19,266 nucleotides of DNA from JANYGM01 sp043764015 (GTDB taxonomy: Bacteria; Bacteroidota; Bacteroidia; Cytophagales; Thermonemataceae): NCBI GenBank assembly GCA_043764015.1, contig JAYUKY010000019.1, positions 1 through 19,266 on the forward strand. The letters are read 5' to 3'. Shown piece after piece: positions 1 through 5,898 of this stretch. Position numbers and translations under genes: made by a program. The notes under the pieces are model-generated. The model ran no database searches and was not told where the DNA came from. It saw only the letters and a program-made list of their open reading frames with translations. The number at the start of each line of letters is the position of its first letter. The stretch's first letter is position 1.

Positions 1-224
1 TACTGTGAACGGGAAGGATTTCGGAAAATAAATTTTGTATTAGTTCCAGCGGAACGGTATATTTATAGAAATATTATTGTATTGGTATTTCGCTCCAGCA
101 GAGCACAATATTTATAAATATGACGCTCCGCTGGAGCGAAACACATTTTTTACAGGTTTTTTCTATAAATATATCAGTCCGCTGGACTGTAATACATTTT
201 CCGAAATCTTTCCCGTTTGCAGTA
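1..224. mobile_element. MITE-like element, copy 1 (may start before the window)
   Basis: Non-coding element bounded by imperfect 29-bp terminal inverted repeats at 1-29 and 196-224. Each repeat, read inward, begins TACTG and ends GATTTCGGAAAAT; the two arms differ at about three positions by eye. The right end reads CAGTATAAAT, so a TA dinucleotide adjoins the terminus, as it does in the second copy at 16340-16462. The interior carries four small hairpins and no plausible protein. Short size, terminal inverted repeats and no transposase fit a MITE; a TA target would suggest mobilisation by a Tc1/mariner or IS630-type transposase, which is inference. The left flank lies outside the window, so the true left end is unproven. 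Confidence 0.7.
34..195. repeat. Cluster of four three-base-loop hairpins (core CCAGCGG)
   Basis: Four short palindromes lie inside the MITE-like element: GTTCCAGCGGAAC (43-55), GCTCCAGCAGAGC (92-104, one mismatch), CGCTCCGCTGGAGCG (124-138) and CAGTCCGCTGGACTG (175-189). All share the centre CC-AGC-GG or its complement, while the outer arm bases differ and remain complementary. Flanking words recur too: TTTTGTATT or AATACA on one side and ATATTTATA or TATAAATAT on the other. TTCGCTCCAGC (89-99) also pairs exactly with GCTGGAGCGAA (130-140), so a larger fold is possible. A related hairpin occurs at 7631-7643. Confidence 0.7.
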
Positions 225-244
225 TAAATAAACTCCTAGTTTTA

Positions 245-334
245 TTTTTTATTGTAGGTGGCGTGAACGCCACCTCTTTATATCAAAGGCAAAAAATGTT
301 TTTTTATGTATAGCGGTGGCGTTCACGCCACCGT
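245..334 (-). repeat. 90-bp double-palindrome repeat, copy 1
   Basis: Two 18-nt palindromes, GGTGGCGTGAACGCCACC (257-274) and GGTGGCGTTCACGCCACC (315-332), are reverse complements of each other and flank an AT-rich 40-bp centre. The element is therefore a large inverted repeat whose ends are themselves hairpins. The reverse complement of the block recurs at 19177-19266 with only a few differences, including the AT-rich centre. It overlaps the 3' end of gmhB: the stop codon (323-325) and the last Ala, Val and part of a Thr codon are inside the second palindrome. No T-run follows the hairpins, so it is not a classical intrinsic terminator, though a 3'-end role is possible. Confidence 0.85.
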
Positions 335-850
335 AGTCTTTTTAGAATTGAAGGCTAATTTTTTTGTTATTTCCAACAAATTAAAATAGATGTTTTCATC
401 ATTTTCAGGGTTATCTGGTGCAATTTTGATGCCTTTTATACCTACTTTTGATGCTGCCACCAAATCTCTAGGACTGTCGCCAACCATATAAGATTGTGTC
501 ACGTCAATAGAAAAATGACTAATAGCACGCTCCAAAAGCAAACTATCAGGTTTTCTTGACAAAGATTGGGTAAAATCTTGATGATAAGGAGAATAATAAA
601 GGGCATCTAACAAAAAATTGCATTTTTCTTGCAAAACTTGATGACAATTTAGCACGTCAGTAGCCGTATAAAGTCCTTTATTGATGCCGCCTTGATTAGT
701 GATGACAATCAATAGAAAACCTGCATTTTTTAGTAAAGAAAGTGCTTCTGGAACGTCTGGACGCATAATAAAATCTTCTTTGCGCCAAGTGTAGTCTCCT
801 CTTTCTTCATTGAGAACGCCATCTCTATCCAAAAAAATTGCTTTGTTCAT
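323..850 (-). CDS. gmhB: D-glycero-D-manno-heptose 1,7-bisphosphate 7-phosphatase (HAD family)
   Basis: Cytosolic HAD-superfamily phosphatase of 175 aa. GmhB removes the C7 phosphate of heptose bisphosphate on the route to ADP-heptose for LPS inner core. Visible motifs: the nucleophile motif DRDGV (Asp8, Asp10), TNQGG (51-55), Lys100 in SRKP, and GDSPRD (124-129). This order and length match GmhB and the related histidinol-phosphate phosphatases. The divergent neighbour is the matching nucleotidyltransferase, which supports the heptose role. Odd points: the zinc loop has lost its ligands, reading YSPYH (86-90) and SLSRKP where E. coli GmhB has CPHH and CDCRKP; and the C-terminal TTVA is largely encoded by the 90-bp repeat. 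A phosphatase for another sugar phosphate remains possible. Confidence 0.82.
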   Translation of the reverse strand: MNKAIFLDRDGVLNEERGDYTWRKEDFIMRPDVPEALSLLKNAGFLLIVITNQGGINKGLYTATDVLNCHQVLQEKCNFLLDALYYSPYHQDFTQSLSRKPDSLLLERAISHFSIDVTQSYMVGDSPRDLVAASKVGIKGIKIAPDNPENDENIYFNLLEITKKLAFNSKKTTVA

Positions 851-870
851 ATAAGTAATTGTGATTTTTT

Positions 871-901
871 AATTGTGAATGAATACAAAAATTTCACAAT
901 T
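871..901. repeat. Hairpin with TGAATACAA loop tag
   Basis: AATTGTGAA (871-879) pairs exactly with TTCACAATT (893-901) around a 13-nt loop that begins TGAATACAA (880-888). It lies in the divergent spacer between gmhB and the rfaE2-like gene, just upstream of gmhB. The same nine-base tag appears in hairpins with other arms near 2996, 7644, 16299 and 18129. It could be part of the gmhB leader or a dispersed palindrome; the sequence alone does not decide. Nothing else convincing is visible in this 175-bp spacer except the heptamer array at 1000-1020. Confidence 0.55.
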
Positions 902-999
902 ATAGATAAATTGCAAGTATAATGCAACTTGTTACAATTAGTTTATGTTTTGATATAGTTGAAAAATATCTAATTATTTGGTTATAAATACTTCGTATC

Positions 1000-1020
1000 T
1001 CACACCTCACACTTCACACC
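1000..1020. repeat. Heptanucleotide tandem repeat (TCACACY x3)
   Basis: Three 7-bp units, TCACACC, TCACACT and TCACACC, run head to tail and end five bases before the ATG chosen for the rfaE2-like gene. If a TTG start at 978 were used, this array would be translated, which is unlikely. Similar 7-bp-period arrays occur at 2915, 10313 and 17992. Confidence 0.7.
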
Positions 1021-1025
1021 TCAAA

Positions 1026-1508
1026 ATGACTTCTGATAAAATTTTTCTTCTTGCTGATTTGTTGCTACTCATAAAAAAATGGCAAAATGACAATCAAAAG
1101 CTAGTTTTCACTAATGGTTGCTTTGATATTGTGCATTTGGGGCATATTGATTATTTGGAGAAAGCGCAAAAACTAGGGAACAAACTTATCTTAGGGCTAA
1201 ATACTGATGCTTCCGTAAAGCGTTTAAAAGGTGATTTGCGCCCAGTCGTGAACGAATATGCTCGCTCACGTATGATGGCTGCTTTTTCATTTGTTGATGC
1301 TGTTGTACTTTTTGACGAGCCAACGCCCAAAGAAATTATTGAGATTATTTGCCCTGATATTTTAGTGAAAGGTGATGATTATACTATTCAAAACATTGTG
1401 GGAGCTGATTTTGTCTTAGCAAATGGTGGAAAAGTAGAAACTATTGCCCTTGTGGAAGGGTATTCTACAAGTAAAATTATTGAAAAAATAAAGAATAGTT
1501 TTATTTAA
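1026..1508 (+). CDS. rfaE2: ADP-heptose synthase, nucleotidyltransferase domain (RfaE2/HldE C-terminal type)
   Basis: Cytosolic 160-aa enzyme expected to transfer AMP from ATP to heptose 1-phosphate, giving ADP-heptose for LPS. It is a stand-alone version of the C-terminal domain of bifunctional HldE; no ribokinase-like half is present. Visible: the cytidylyltransferase-fold signature TNGCFDIVHLGH (29-40) with the HxGH motif, LKGDLRPV (68-75), ARSRMMAA (79-86), and the C-terminal GYSTSKII typical of RfaE domain II. ATG at 1026 was chosen because the alternative upstream TTG (978) would translate a tandem heptamer array. It is divergent from gmhB, and its own kinase partner is not in the window. 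The nuclease gene follows after 33 bp in the same direction. Confidence 0.88.
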   Translation: MTSDKIFLLADLLLLIKKWQNDNQKLVFTNGCFDIVHLGHIDYLEKAQKLGNKLILGLNTDASVKRLKGDLRPVVNEYARSRMMAAFSFVDAVVLFDEPTPKEIIEIICPDILVKGDDYTIQNIVGADFVLANGGKVETIALVEGYSTSKIIEKIKNSFI

Positions 1509-1517
1509 AAAACTATT
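1494..1517 (+). terminator. Weak AT-rich hairpin across the rfaE2-like stop codon
   Basis: AATAGTTTT (1494-1502) pairs with AAAACTATT (1509-1517) across the TAA at 1506-1508. There is only one G-C pair and no strong T-run follows, so it is at best a leaky terminator or attenuator between the rfaE2-like gene and the exonuclease/GIY-YIG gene 33 bp downstream. It may be chance in such AT-rich sequence. Confidence 0.25.
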
Positions 1518-1541
1518 TTGTGAAAAACTAAATCAAGCAAA

Positions 1542-2912
1542 ATGTACGCAATTATAGACATAGAAACCACAGGAGGGCAGGCACTTAAAAGTAAAATTAC
1601 GGAAATTGCTATTGTTTTGCATAACGGTAGCGAAGTAGTAGAAAAATATAGTACCCTCATCAACCCAGAAGTACATATTCCACCTTTTATTACCAAAATA
1701 ACGGGCATCAATGACGAAATGGTCAAAGATGCACCAAAGTTCAATGAAGTTGCCAAAAAAATCATAGAACTTACAGATAAATGTGTTTTTGTGGCGCATA
1801 ACGTATCTTTTGATTATTCTTTTGTCAAAGAAGAATTTAAAAATTTAGGCTATAATTTCAATAGAAAAACCCTTTGTACAGTACGTCTAAGCAGAAAACT
1901 AATACCAAATGAGCCTTCATACAGTTTAGGTAAACTCTGTAATTCTTTGGGAATCAGTATCAAAAATAGACACAGGGCAATGGGTGATGCAGAGGCAACT
2001 GCCATACTTTTTACCAAACTAATTACTCTTGACGACAAGATAAATGATGATTTTATTTTGCAAGAAGTCAAACAAAAAACTCTGCCTACCAAAATCTCTC
2101 AAAAACAAATGGACGCACTCCCACAGGCGGTTGGCGTGTATTATTTTTATGAAGAAAATGACAAAACTATCTATGTAGGAAAGAGTAAAAACATCAAAAA
2201 ACGTGTGGAAACACACTTTAATGTATTCAACAAAGAGCGTAAAAGTGCGGCAATGAAAAAAGCTATTACGCATATTGACTACATACACACAGGAAGTGAG
2301 CTAGTGGCACTTTTGCTAGAATCTGCTGAAATAAAACGCTTAAAACCCGTTTTTAACAAGCGACAAAGGCGTAGTATTTTTAGTGATGGGATTTTTTATT
2401 TTTATAATGAAGATGGTTATATTGAATTTTATGCTGCCAAAATAAAAGGTGAAAAACCGCCTATTTTCTTTGCTGAAAGCATTTATACCGCAAAAAAGAT
2501 ACTGGAATTTTATCTTGTTAAGCACAAACTTTGCATAAAATTGTGTGATATGTATCCGCACAATGGAGCGTGTTTTGATTATCATATTAAAAACTGTAAC
2601 GGTGCTTGTATTGGTGAGGAAACATCACAGGAATACAATCAGCGGGCTATGTTAGTGGTTGCTGGGCTAACTTCTTTCGTAAAACCTAATTTTATGATTA
2701 TAGGAATTGGACGAGATGAGCAGGAAAAATCTATTGTTTGGGTAGAAAACGGCAAATATAAAGGCTTTGGTTTTGCCACAATCAAGCAAATCAATAGAGA
2801 AGAACCTTCAAATATGAAAAAATATATAGAAATTTATCAAGATAATAAAGATACGCAAAGTATCATCAGAGAATATTTGAAGAATACAAATGATGAGATT
2901 TTGTATTATTGA
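1542..2912 (+). CDS. DEDDh exonuclease fused to UvrC-like GIY-YIG nuclease
   Basis: A 456-aa two-nuclease fusion, probably acting in DNA repair. Residues 1-165 form a DnaQ/epsilon-like 3'-5' exonuclease: IIDIETTG (Asp6, Glu8), HNVSFDYSF (Asp91) and HRAMGDAEAT (His144, Asp149), the full DEDDh set. Residues about 193-280 form a GIY-YIG domain: GVYYF (198-202), YVGKSKNIKKRV (211-222) with Arg221, and LLLESAEIKRLKP with the expected catalytic Glu260. A following cysteine-bearing stretch, ACFDYHIKNCNGACIGE, resembles the Cys region after the UvrC N-terminal nuclease. UvrB-binding and helix-hairpin-helix parts of full UvrC are not obvious. Similar epsilon/GIY-YIG fusions, annotated as DNA polymerase III epsilon-like or Cho-like, are known in Bacteroidota and Actinobacteria. 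All key residues look intact. Confidence 0.88.
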   Translation: MYAIIDIETTGGQALKSKITEIAIVLHNGSEVVEKYSTLINPEVHIPPFITKITGINDEMVKDAPKFNEVAKKIIELTDKCVFVAHNVSFDYSFVKEEFKNLGYNFNRKTLCTVRLSRKLIPNEPSYSLGKLCNSLGISIKNRHRAMGDAEATAILFTKLITLDDKINDDFILQEVKQKTLPTKISQKQMDALPQAVGVYYFYEENDKTIYVGKSKNIKKRVETHFNVFNKERKSAAMKKAITHIDYIHTGSELVALLLESAEIKRLKPVFNKRQRRSIFSDGIFYFYNEDGYIEFYAAKIKGEKPPIFFAESIYTAKKILEFYLVKHKLCIKLCDMYPHNGACFDYHIKNCNGACIGEETSQEYNQRAMLVVAGLTSFVKPNFMIIGIGRDEQEKSIVWVENGKYKGFGFATIKQINREEPSNMKKYIEIYQDNKDTQSIIREYLKNTNDEILYY

Positions 2913-2914
2913 AT

Positions 2915-3020
2915 AATTGTGAATTGTGAATTGTGAATTGAAATCCAATTAGATACAACCCCAATAAAATATATAATAGTTTGATTAACAATACTTTGTA
3001 TTCATTCACAATTCACAATT
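2915..3020. repeat. Heptamer array and inverted repeat between convergent genes
   Basis: AATTGTG is repeated 3.7 times at 2915-2940, directly after the nuclease stop codon. The complementary ATTCACAATTCACAATT lies at 3004-3020, just before the tgt stop. The arms can form a 17-bp stem enclosing about 70 bases. The tag TGAATACAA is present in reverse at 2996-3004, next to the right arm. The position between two convergent genes suggests a bidirectional 3' structure, but there is no T-tract like that of the terminator at 9632-9672. Confidence 0.6.
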
Positions 3021-3022
3021 TC

Positions 3023-4153
3023 TTACAATTTTTGCATCAATTTGACAACCATTATATTCTTCCAAGCTAAAAAAGTGCCTGCTTTAATGTGTTTTCTTGC
3101 CTCACGCACCAGCCACAAATAAAACGTAAGATTATGAATACTAGCAATTTGTGCTGCTAAAATCTCTTTTGCAATGCAAAGATGCCTTAAATACGCTTTT
3201 GAGTGAAATGTACTCGCATAACCGCCCAAAGTGACATCTATGGGCGAATGGTCGTTTTTCCATTTTTCATTTCTGATATTGATAATTCCTTCTGTGGTGA
3301 ATAACATACCATTTCTAGCGTTTCTAGTAGGCATTACGCAGTCAAACATATCCACACCAAGCGCAATATTTTCTAAAATGTTAGCAGGTGTACCTACGCC
3401 CATAAGGTAGCGAGGCTTGTCTTTTGGCAAAATTCCACAAACAAATTCTACTGTTTCATACATCATTTCGGCAGGCTCACCCACCGCAAGCCCTCCAATT
3501 GCATTTCCTGCACGTTCATACGAAGCAATAGTTTCCGCAGATTGCTGGCGTAAATCTTTGTAAGTGCTTCCCTGCACAATGGGAAAAAGTGCCTGCTCAT
3601 AGCCATAATGCCCTTCTGTGGTATCAAAACGGTCAATACAGCGTTTTAGCCAACGGTGTGTAAGCTCCATTGATTTCTTAGCGTACTGATAATCACAGGG
3701 ATATGGTGTACATTCATCAAAAGCCATCATAATATCTGCGCCAATAGTGCGCTCAATATCCATTACTTTTTCAGGTGAAAACATATGATAACTTCCGTCT
3801 ATATGCGACTGAAATCTTACGCCTTCTTCTGTAATTTTGCGCCTTTCTGCCAACGAAAATACTTGATAACCACCACTATCTGTCAAAATTGGTCTATCCC
3901 AACCGTTAAATTTATGCAGTCCTCCCGCTTTTGAAAGTACGTCAAGCGTGGGGCGCAAATATAAATGATAAGTATTTCCTAAGATAATTTCAGCATTAAT
4001 GTCTTCTTTGAGTTCTCTAATATGTACCGCTTTTACGGTTGCGGCAGTACCAACAGGCATAAAAATAGGCGTTTGTATCTCTCCGTGAGCTGTTTTGAGC
4101 GTACCTAAGCGAGCGTGTGTTTGCGTGTCTGTGTGATGTAAAGTAAATTCCAT
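3023..4153 (-). CDS. tgt: tRNA-guanine transglycosylase
   Basis: Cytosolic 376-aa enzyme exchanging G34 of tRNAs with GUN anticodons for the queuosine precursor preQ1. Signature blocks are in order: DSGGYQVFSLAE (92-103, catalytic Asp92), MAFDECTPYP (143-152), VQGSTYKDLR, GGLAVGEP (220-227) and FDCVMPTRNARNG (270-282) with nucleophile Asp271. The C-terminal SIHNLTFYLW keeps the family His (340), but the three cysteines that share a zinc with it are replaced by LGGYAS (309-314). ATG at 4153 is preferred over a TTG at 4216, since the longer form would add 21 residues translated through a perfect hairpin and the family normally starts near here. The upstream same-strand neighbour is a histidine kinase. 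Function is nearly certain; the missing zinc site is the oddity. Confidence 0.95.
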   Translation of the reverse strand: MEFTLHHTDTQTHARLGTLKTAHGEIQTPIFMPVGTAATVKAVHIRELKEDINAEIILGNTYHLYLRPTLDVLSKAGGLHKFNGWDRPILTDSGGYQVFSLAERRKITEEGVRFQSHIDGSYHMFSPEKVMDIERTIGADIMMAFDECTPYPCDYQYAKKSMELTHRWLKRCIDRFDTTEGHYGYEQALFPIVQGSTYKDLRQQSAETIASYERAGNAIGGLAVGEPAEMMYETVEFVCGILPKDKPRYLMGVGTPANILENIALGVDMFDCVMPTRNARNGMLFTTEGIINIRNEKWKNDHSPIDVTLGGYASTFHSKAYLRHLCIAKEILAAQIASIHNLTFYLWLVREARKHIKAGTFLAWKNIMVVKLMQKL

Positions 4154-4173
4154 TTTTTGATATATGATGTTAT

Positions 4174-4210
4174 TTAACTCTCCAAAAGTTTTAAACTTTT
4201 GGAGAGTTAA
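4174..4210 (-). terminator. Perfect 18-bp inverted repeat between kinase and tgt
   Basis: A 37-nt palindrome with 18-bp arms and one central base. The outer arm begins TTAACTCTCC and the centre reads AAGTTTTAAACTT. In transcription order it starts 6 bases after the kinase stop and ends 20 bases before the tgt ATG. It probably limits read-through or marks RNA processing between the two genes. No U-tract follows on the minus strand, so classical termination is doubtful. Its TCCAAA...TTTGGA core resembles the ade terminator at 14517-14549, and it may belong to a dispersed palindrome family. Confidence 0.5.
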
Positions 4211-4216
4211 TTTCAA

Positions 4217-5764
4217 TTAAATTTCCACTGAAAATTTGGTATAATGACCATACAAAGACTGTACGGAAATATTTCCACCTAGTTTTTCTACGGTTTGTTT
4301 GACAATGTAAAGCCCCAAACCAGAGCCATAACTTGCTAGCGTTGCCCTAAAAAACATATCAAAAATACGTGGCAAATGCACGTTTTGAATTCCCTGACCA
4401 TTGTCTTCAAAGGTAAGTAAGATTTTGCGTTTATTTGTATTTTTCTGTGCTATTTCATCAATATTTATCTTTAAATATTGTTGTGTTTGATGTTTATTTT
4501 GGTATTTGATGGCATTTGAGAGCATATTTTGAAAAATAATCATCAGTCTTTTTTCGTCTGAAAGAAAGATTGTTTTGAGATTATTTTGTAAGATTATTTC
4601 AATATTTTGTGCATCAGGCATAAACGCCAAATTATCTGCTGTATCTTTGACAATTTGATGAAAACTAATTGGTTTATGTTCTACCTCCATTCTACTATTA
4701 CGAGAAAAATCTGCCATATCTGCAATAAAACTATCTAATTTGTTAATACTTCTTACTATAAGTGGCACGTATTCTTTGATGTCTTTTTCTGCGTTTTTAG
4801 TGTTAGAAAGCAAATCTACAATACCCAAAACGGAACGCAAAGGCGCACGCAAGTCGTGTGAGGAGCGGTAAACGAAACTATCTAATTCGTAGTTTGTTTG
4901 TAATATTTCTTTTTCATATTTTTTACTTTGCGTTACATCACGAGCAAAAATAGTAATACCTATAATCTTTTTTTCACAATCATAAATAGGATTAAAAGAA
5001 GATTGCACATAGTGTATTTCTCCATTTGCAATATAGTCGCTTTCGTGTATAAAACGCTCACCAGTGAATGCTTTATCATATAATCCAGCCCAAAATATTT
5101 TTTCATTTTCATTTTTGGCTAATTCCAAAACATTATCACCTATCTTGATATCTACTTCATTTCTCACTAAAATTCTCTTTTTAAAGGAAGAATTGGCGGC
5201 AATAATGCAATAATTCTCATCTATAAACCAAACAATATCTTCTGTATTTTCAAGCATAGAAGCCATATTTGCGAGGTCTTTTTGCCTATCATCTAGTGTT
5301 TTTTGCAGGTTAAATTCTGTTTGTTTGAGCGTTGTAATATCTTTTTGAAAGCCGCAAATGCCTGTAATAAGCCCGTTTTCATTGCGTATTGTGATATAAT
5401 TTCTATCCAACCAAACATCAGTATTATCTATTTTATGCTCGTGGACTATGTTTTTGAGTTGTCTGGTATCAAAAATAATATGCATCATTTTTTTCCACTC
5501 CTGTAAGGTATTAGGGAAAACTTGCTTAATATTTTTCTTTGTAATATCTTCCAAAATGCCATATTGCGCACAAAATTGCTCATTTACTTGCTCAAAATAC
5601 AAGTTTTCAAGTGCATTTTCAAGCGTTTTTTCTTTGTCAATAACATTCATATCAATATTCCATATAACAGGCTCGTGGCAATAAATAACAAAAAGCCCTT
5701 CTAACATCTCTCTAATGAAGATATCTAGTAATTGTTGGTTGTCTTTGAGGAAGTCTGCTTGCAT
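4217..5764 (-). CDS. Soluble PAS-PAS sensor histidine kinase
   Basis: A 515-aa cytosolic sensor kinase with no membrane helix or signal peptide. Residues about 30-150 look like a degenerate PAS/PAC unit ending GFQKDITTLKQ. A short coiled linker leads to a second PAS at about 167-285, ending TIFARDVTQSKKYE, a typical PAC exit. The HisKA dimerisation helix has SSHDLRAPL with phospho-acceptor His303. The ATPase domain shows an N box (NMLSNAIKYQ, 413-422), G1 (EDNGQGI, 453-459), an F box (IFDMFFRA) and G2 (GSGLGLYIV, 480-488), so it should be active. No receiver domain or response-regulator gene is adjacent, so it is an orphan here and its signal is unknown. It shares a divergent promoter region with the RqcH gene; tgt lies downstream. 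Confidence 0.9.
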   Translation of the reverse strand: MQADFLKDNQQLLDIFIREMLEGLFVIYCHEPVIWNIDMNVIDKEKTLENALENLYFEQVNEQFCAQYGILEDITKKNIKQVFPNTLQEWKKMMHIIFDTRQLKNIVHEHKIDNTDVWLDRNYITIRNENGLITGICGFQKDITTLKQTEFNLQKTLDDRQKDLANMASMLENTEDIVWFIDENYCIIAANSSFKKRILVRNEVDIKIGDNVLELAKNENEKIFWAGLYDKAFTGERFIHESDYIANGEIHYVQSSFNPIYDCEKKIIGITIFARDVTQSKKYEKEILQTNYELDSFVYRSSHDLRAPLRSVLGIVDLLSNTKNAEKDIKEYVPLIVRSINKLDSFIADMADFSRNSRMEVEHKPISFHQIVKDTADNLAFMPDAQNIEIILQNNLKTIFLSDEKRLMIIFQNMLSNAIKYQNKHQTQQYLKINIDEIAQKNTNKRKILLTFEDNGQGIQNVHLPRIFDMFFRATLASYGSGLGLYIVKQTVEKLGGNISVQSLYGHYTKFSVEI

Positions 5765-5787
5765 ACTTTAGTTGTTAATTGTTAGTA

Positions 5788-5823
5788 CAAAAGTAATAAT
5801 AATTTAGAATATTCTATAAAAAG
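5788..5823 (-). promoter_or_regulatory. Candidate promoter of the histidine kinase gene
   Basis: On the minus strand TACTTTTG (5795-5788) matches the Bacteroidota -7 consensus TAnnTTTG. A T-rich CTTTTTA (5823-5817) lies 21 bases upstream where the -33 element is expected; it lacks the usual G. The transcript would start roughly 17 bases before the ATG at 5764. The same -7 octamer occurs upstream of leuS and pit. Confidence 0.45.
5805..5816. promoter_or_regulatory. 12-bp palindrome in the divergent kinase/rqcH promoter region
   Basis: TAGAATATTCTA is a perfect palindrome within the spacer of the candidate kinase promoter and upstream of the candidate rqcH promoter. Its size and place fit a dimeric repressor or activator site. 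AT-rich palindromes of this length can arise by chance, so the assignment is weak. Confidence 0.25.
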
Positions 5824-5847
5824 TTCTATTTTACGTGTAAGATTTTG

Positions 5848-5855
5848 TATATTTG
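5848..5855 (+). promoter_or_regulatory. Candidate -7 element of the rqcH gene
   Basis: TATATTTG matches TAnnTTTG. No good TTTG -33 element is seen at the right distance. A TTG at 5845 could open a longer reading frame, but that start would overlap this element; this supports the ATG at 5899. Confidence 0.3.
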
Positions 5856-5898
5856 TAAGATTTTTAAGCATAACCAAACCAAAGACACCCTAAAAACA

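Noticed and set aside
77..313. A 78-codon open frame on the plus strand
   Set aside because: It is made entirely of the MITE-like element, its hairpins and the 90-bp repeat, has no recognisable protein pattern, and is probably spurious.
1..340. Possible CRISPR array from repeated palindromes
   Set aside because: Repeats are unequal, irregularly spaced, in both orientations, and there are no uniform spacers or cas genes.
978..1025. N-terminal extension of the rfaE2-like gene from a TTG
   Set aside because: The extra 16 residues are translated from a tandem heptamer array, and the family start fits the ATG at 1026.
4154..4216. N-terminal extension of tgt from a TTG
   Set aside because: It would translate a perfect inverted repeat, and the family begins close to the ATG at 4153.
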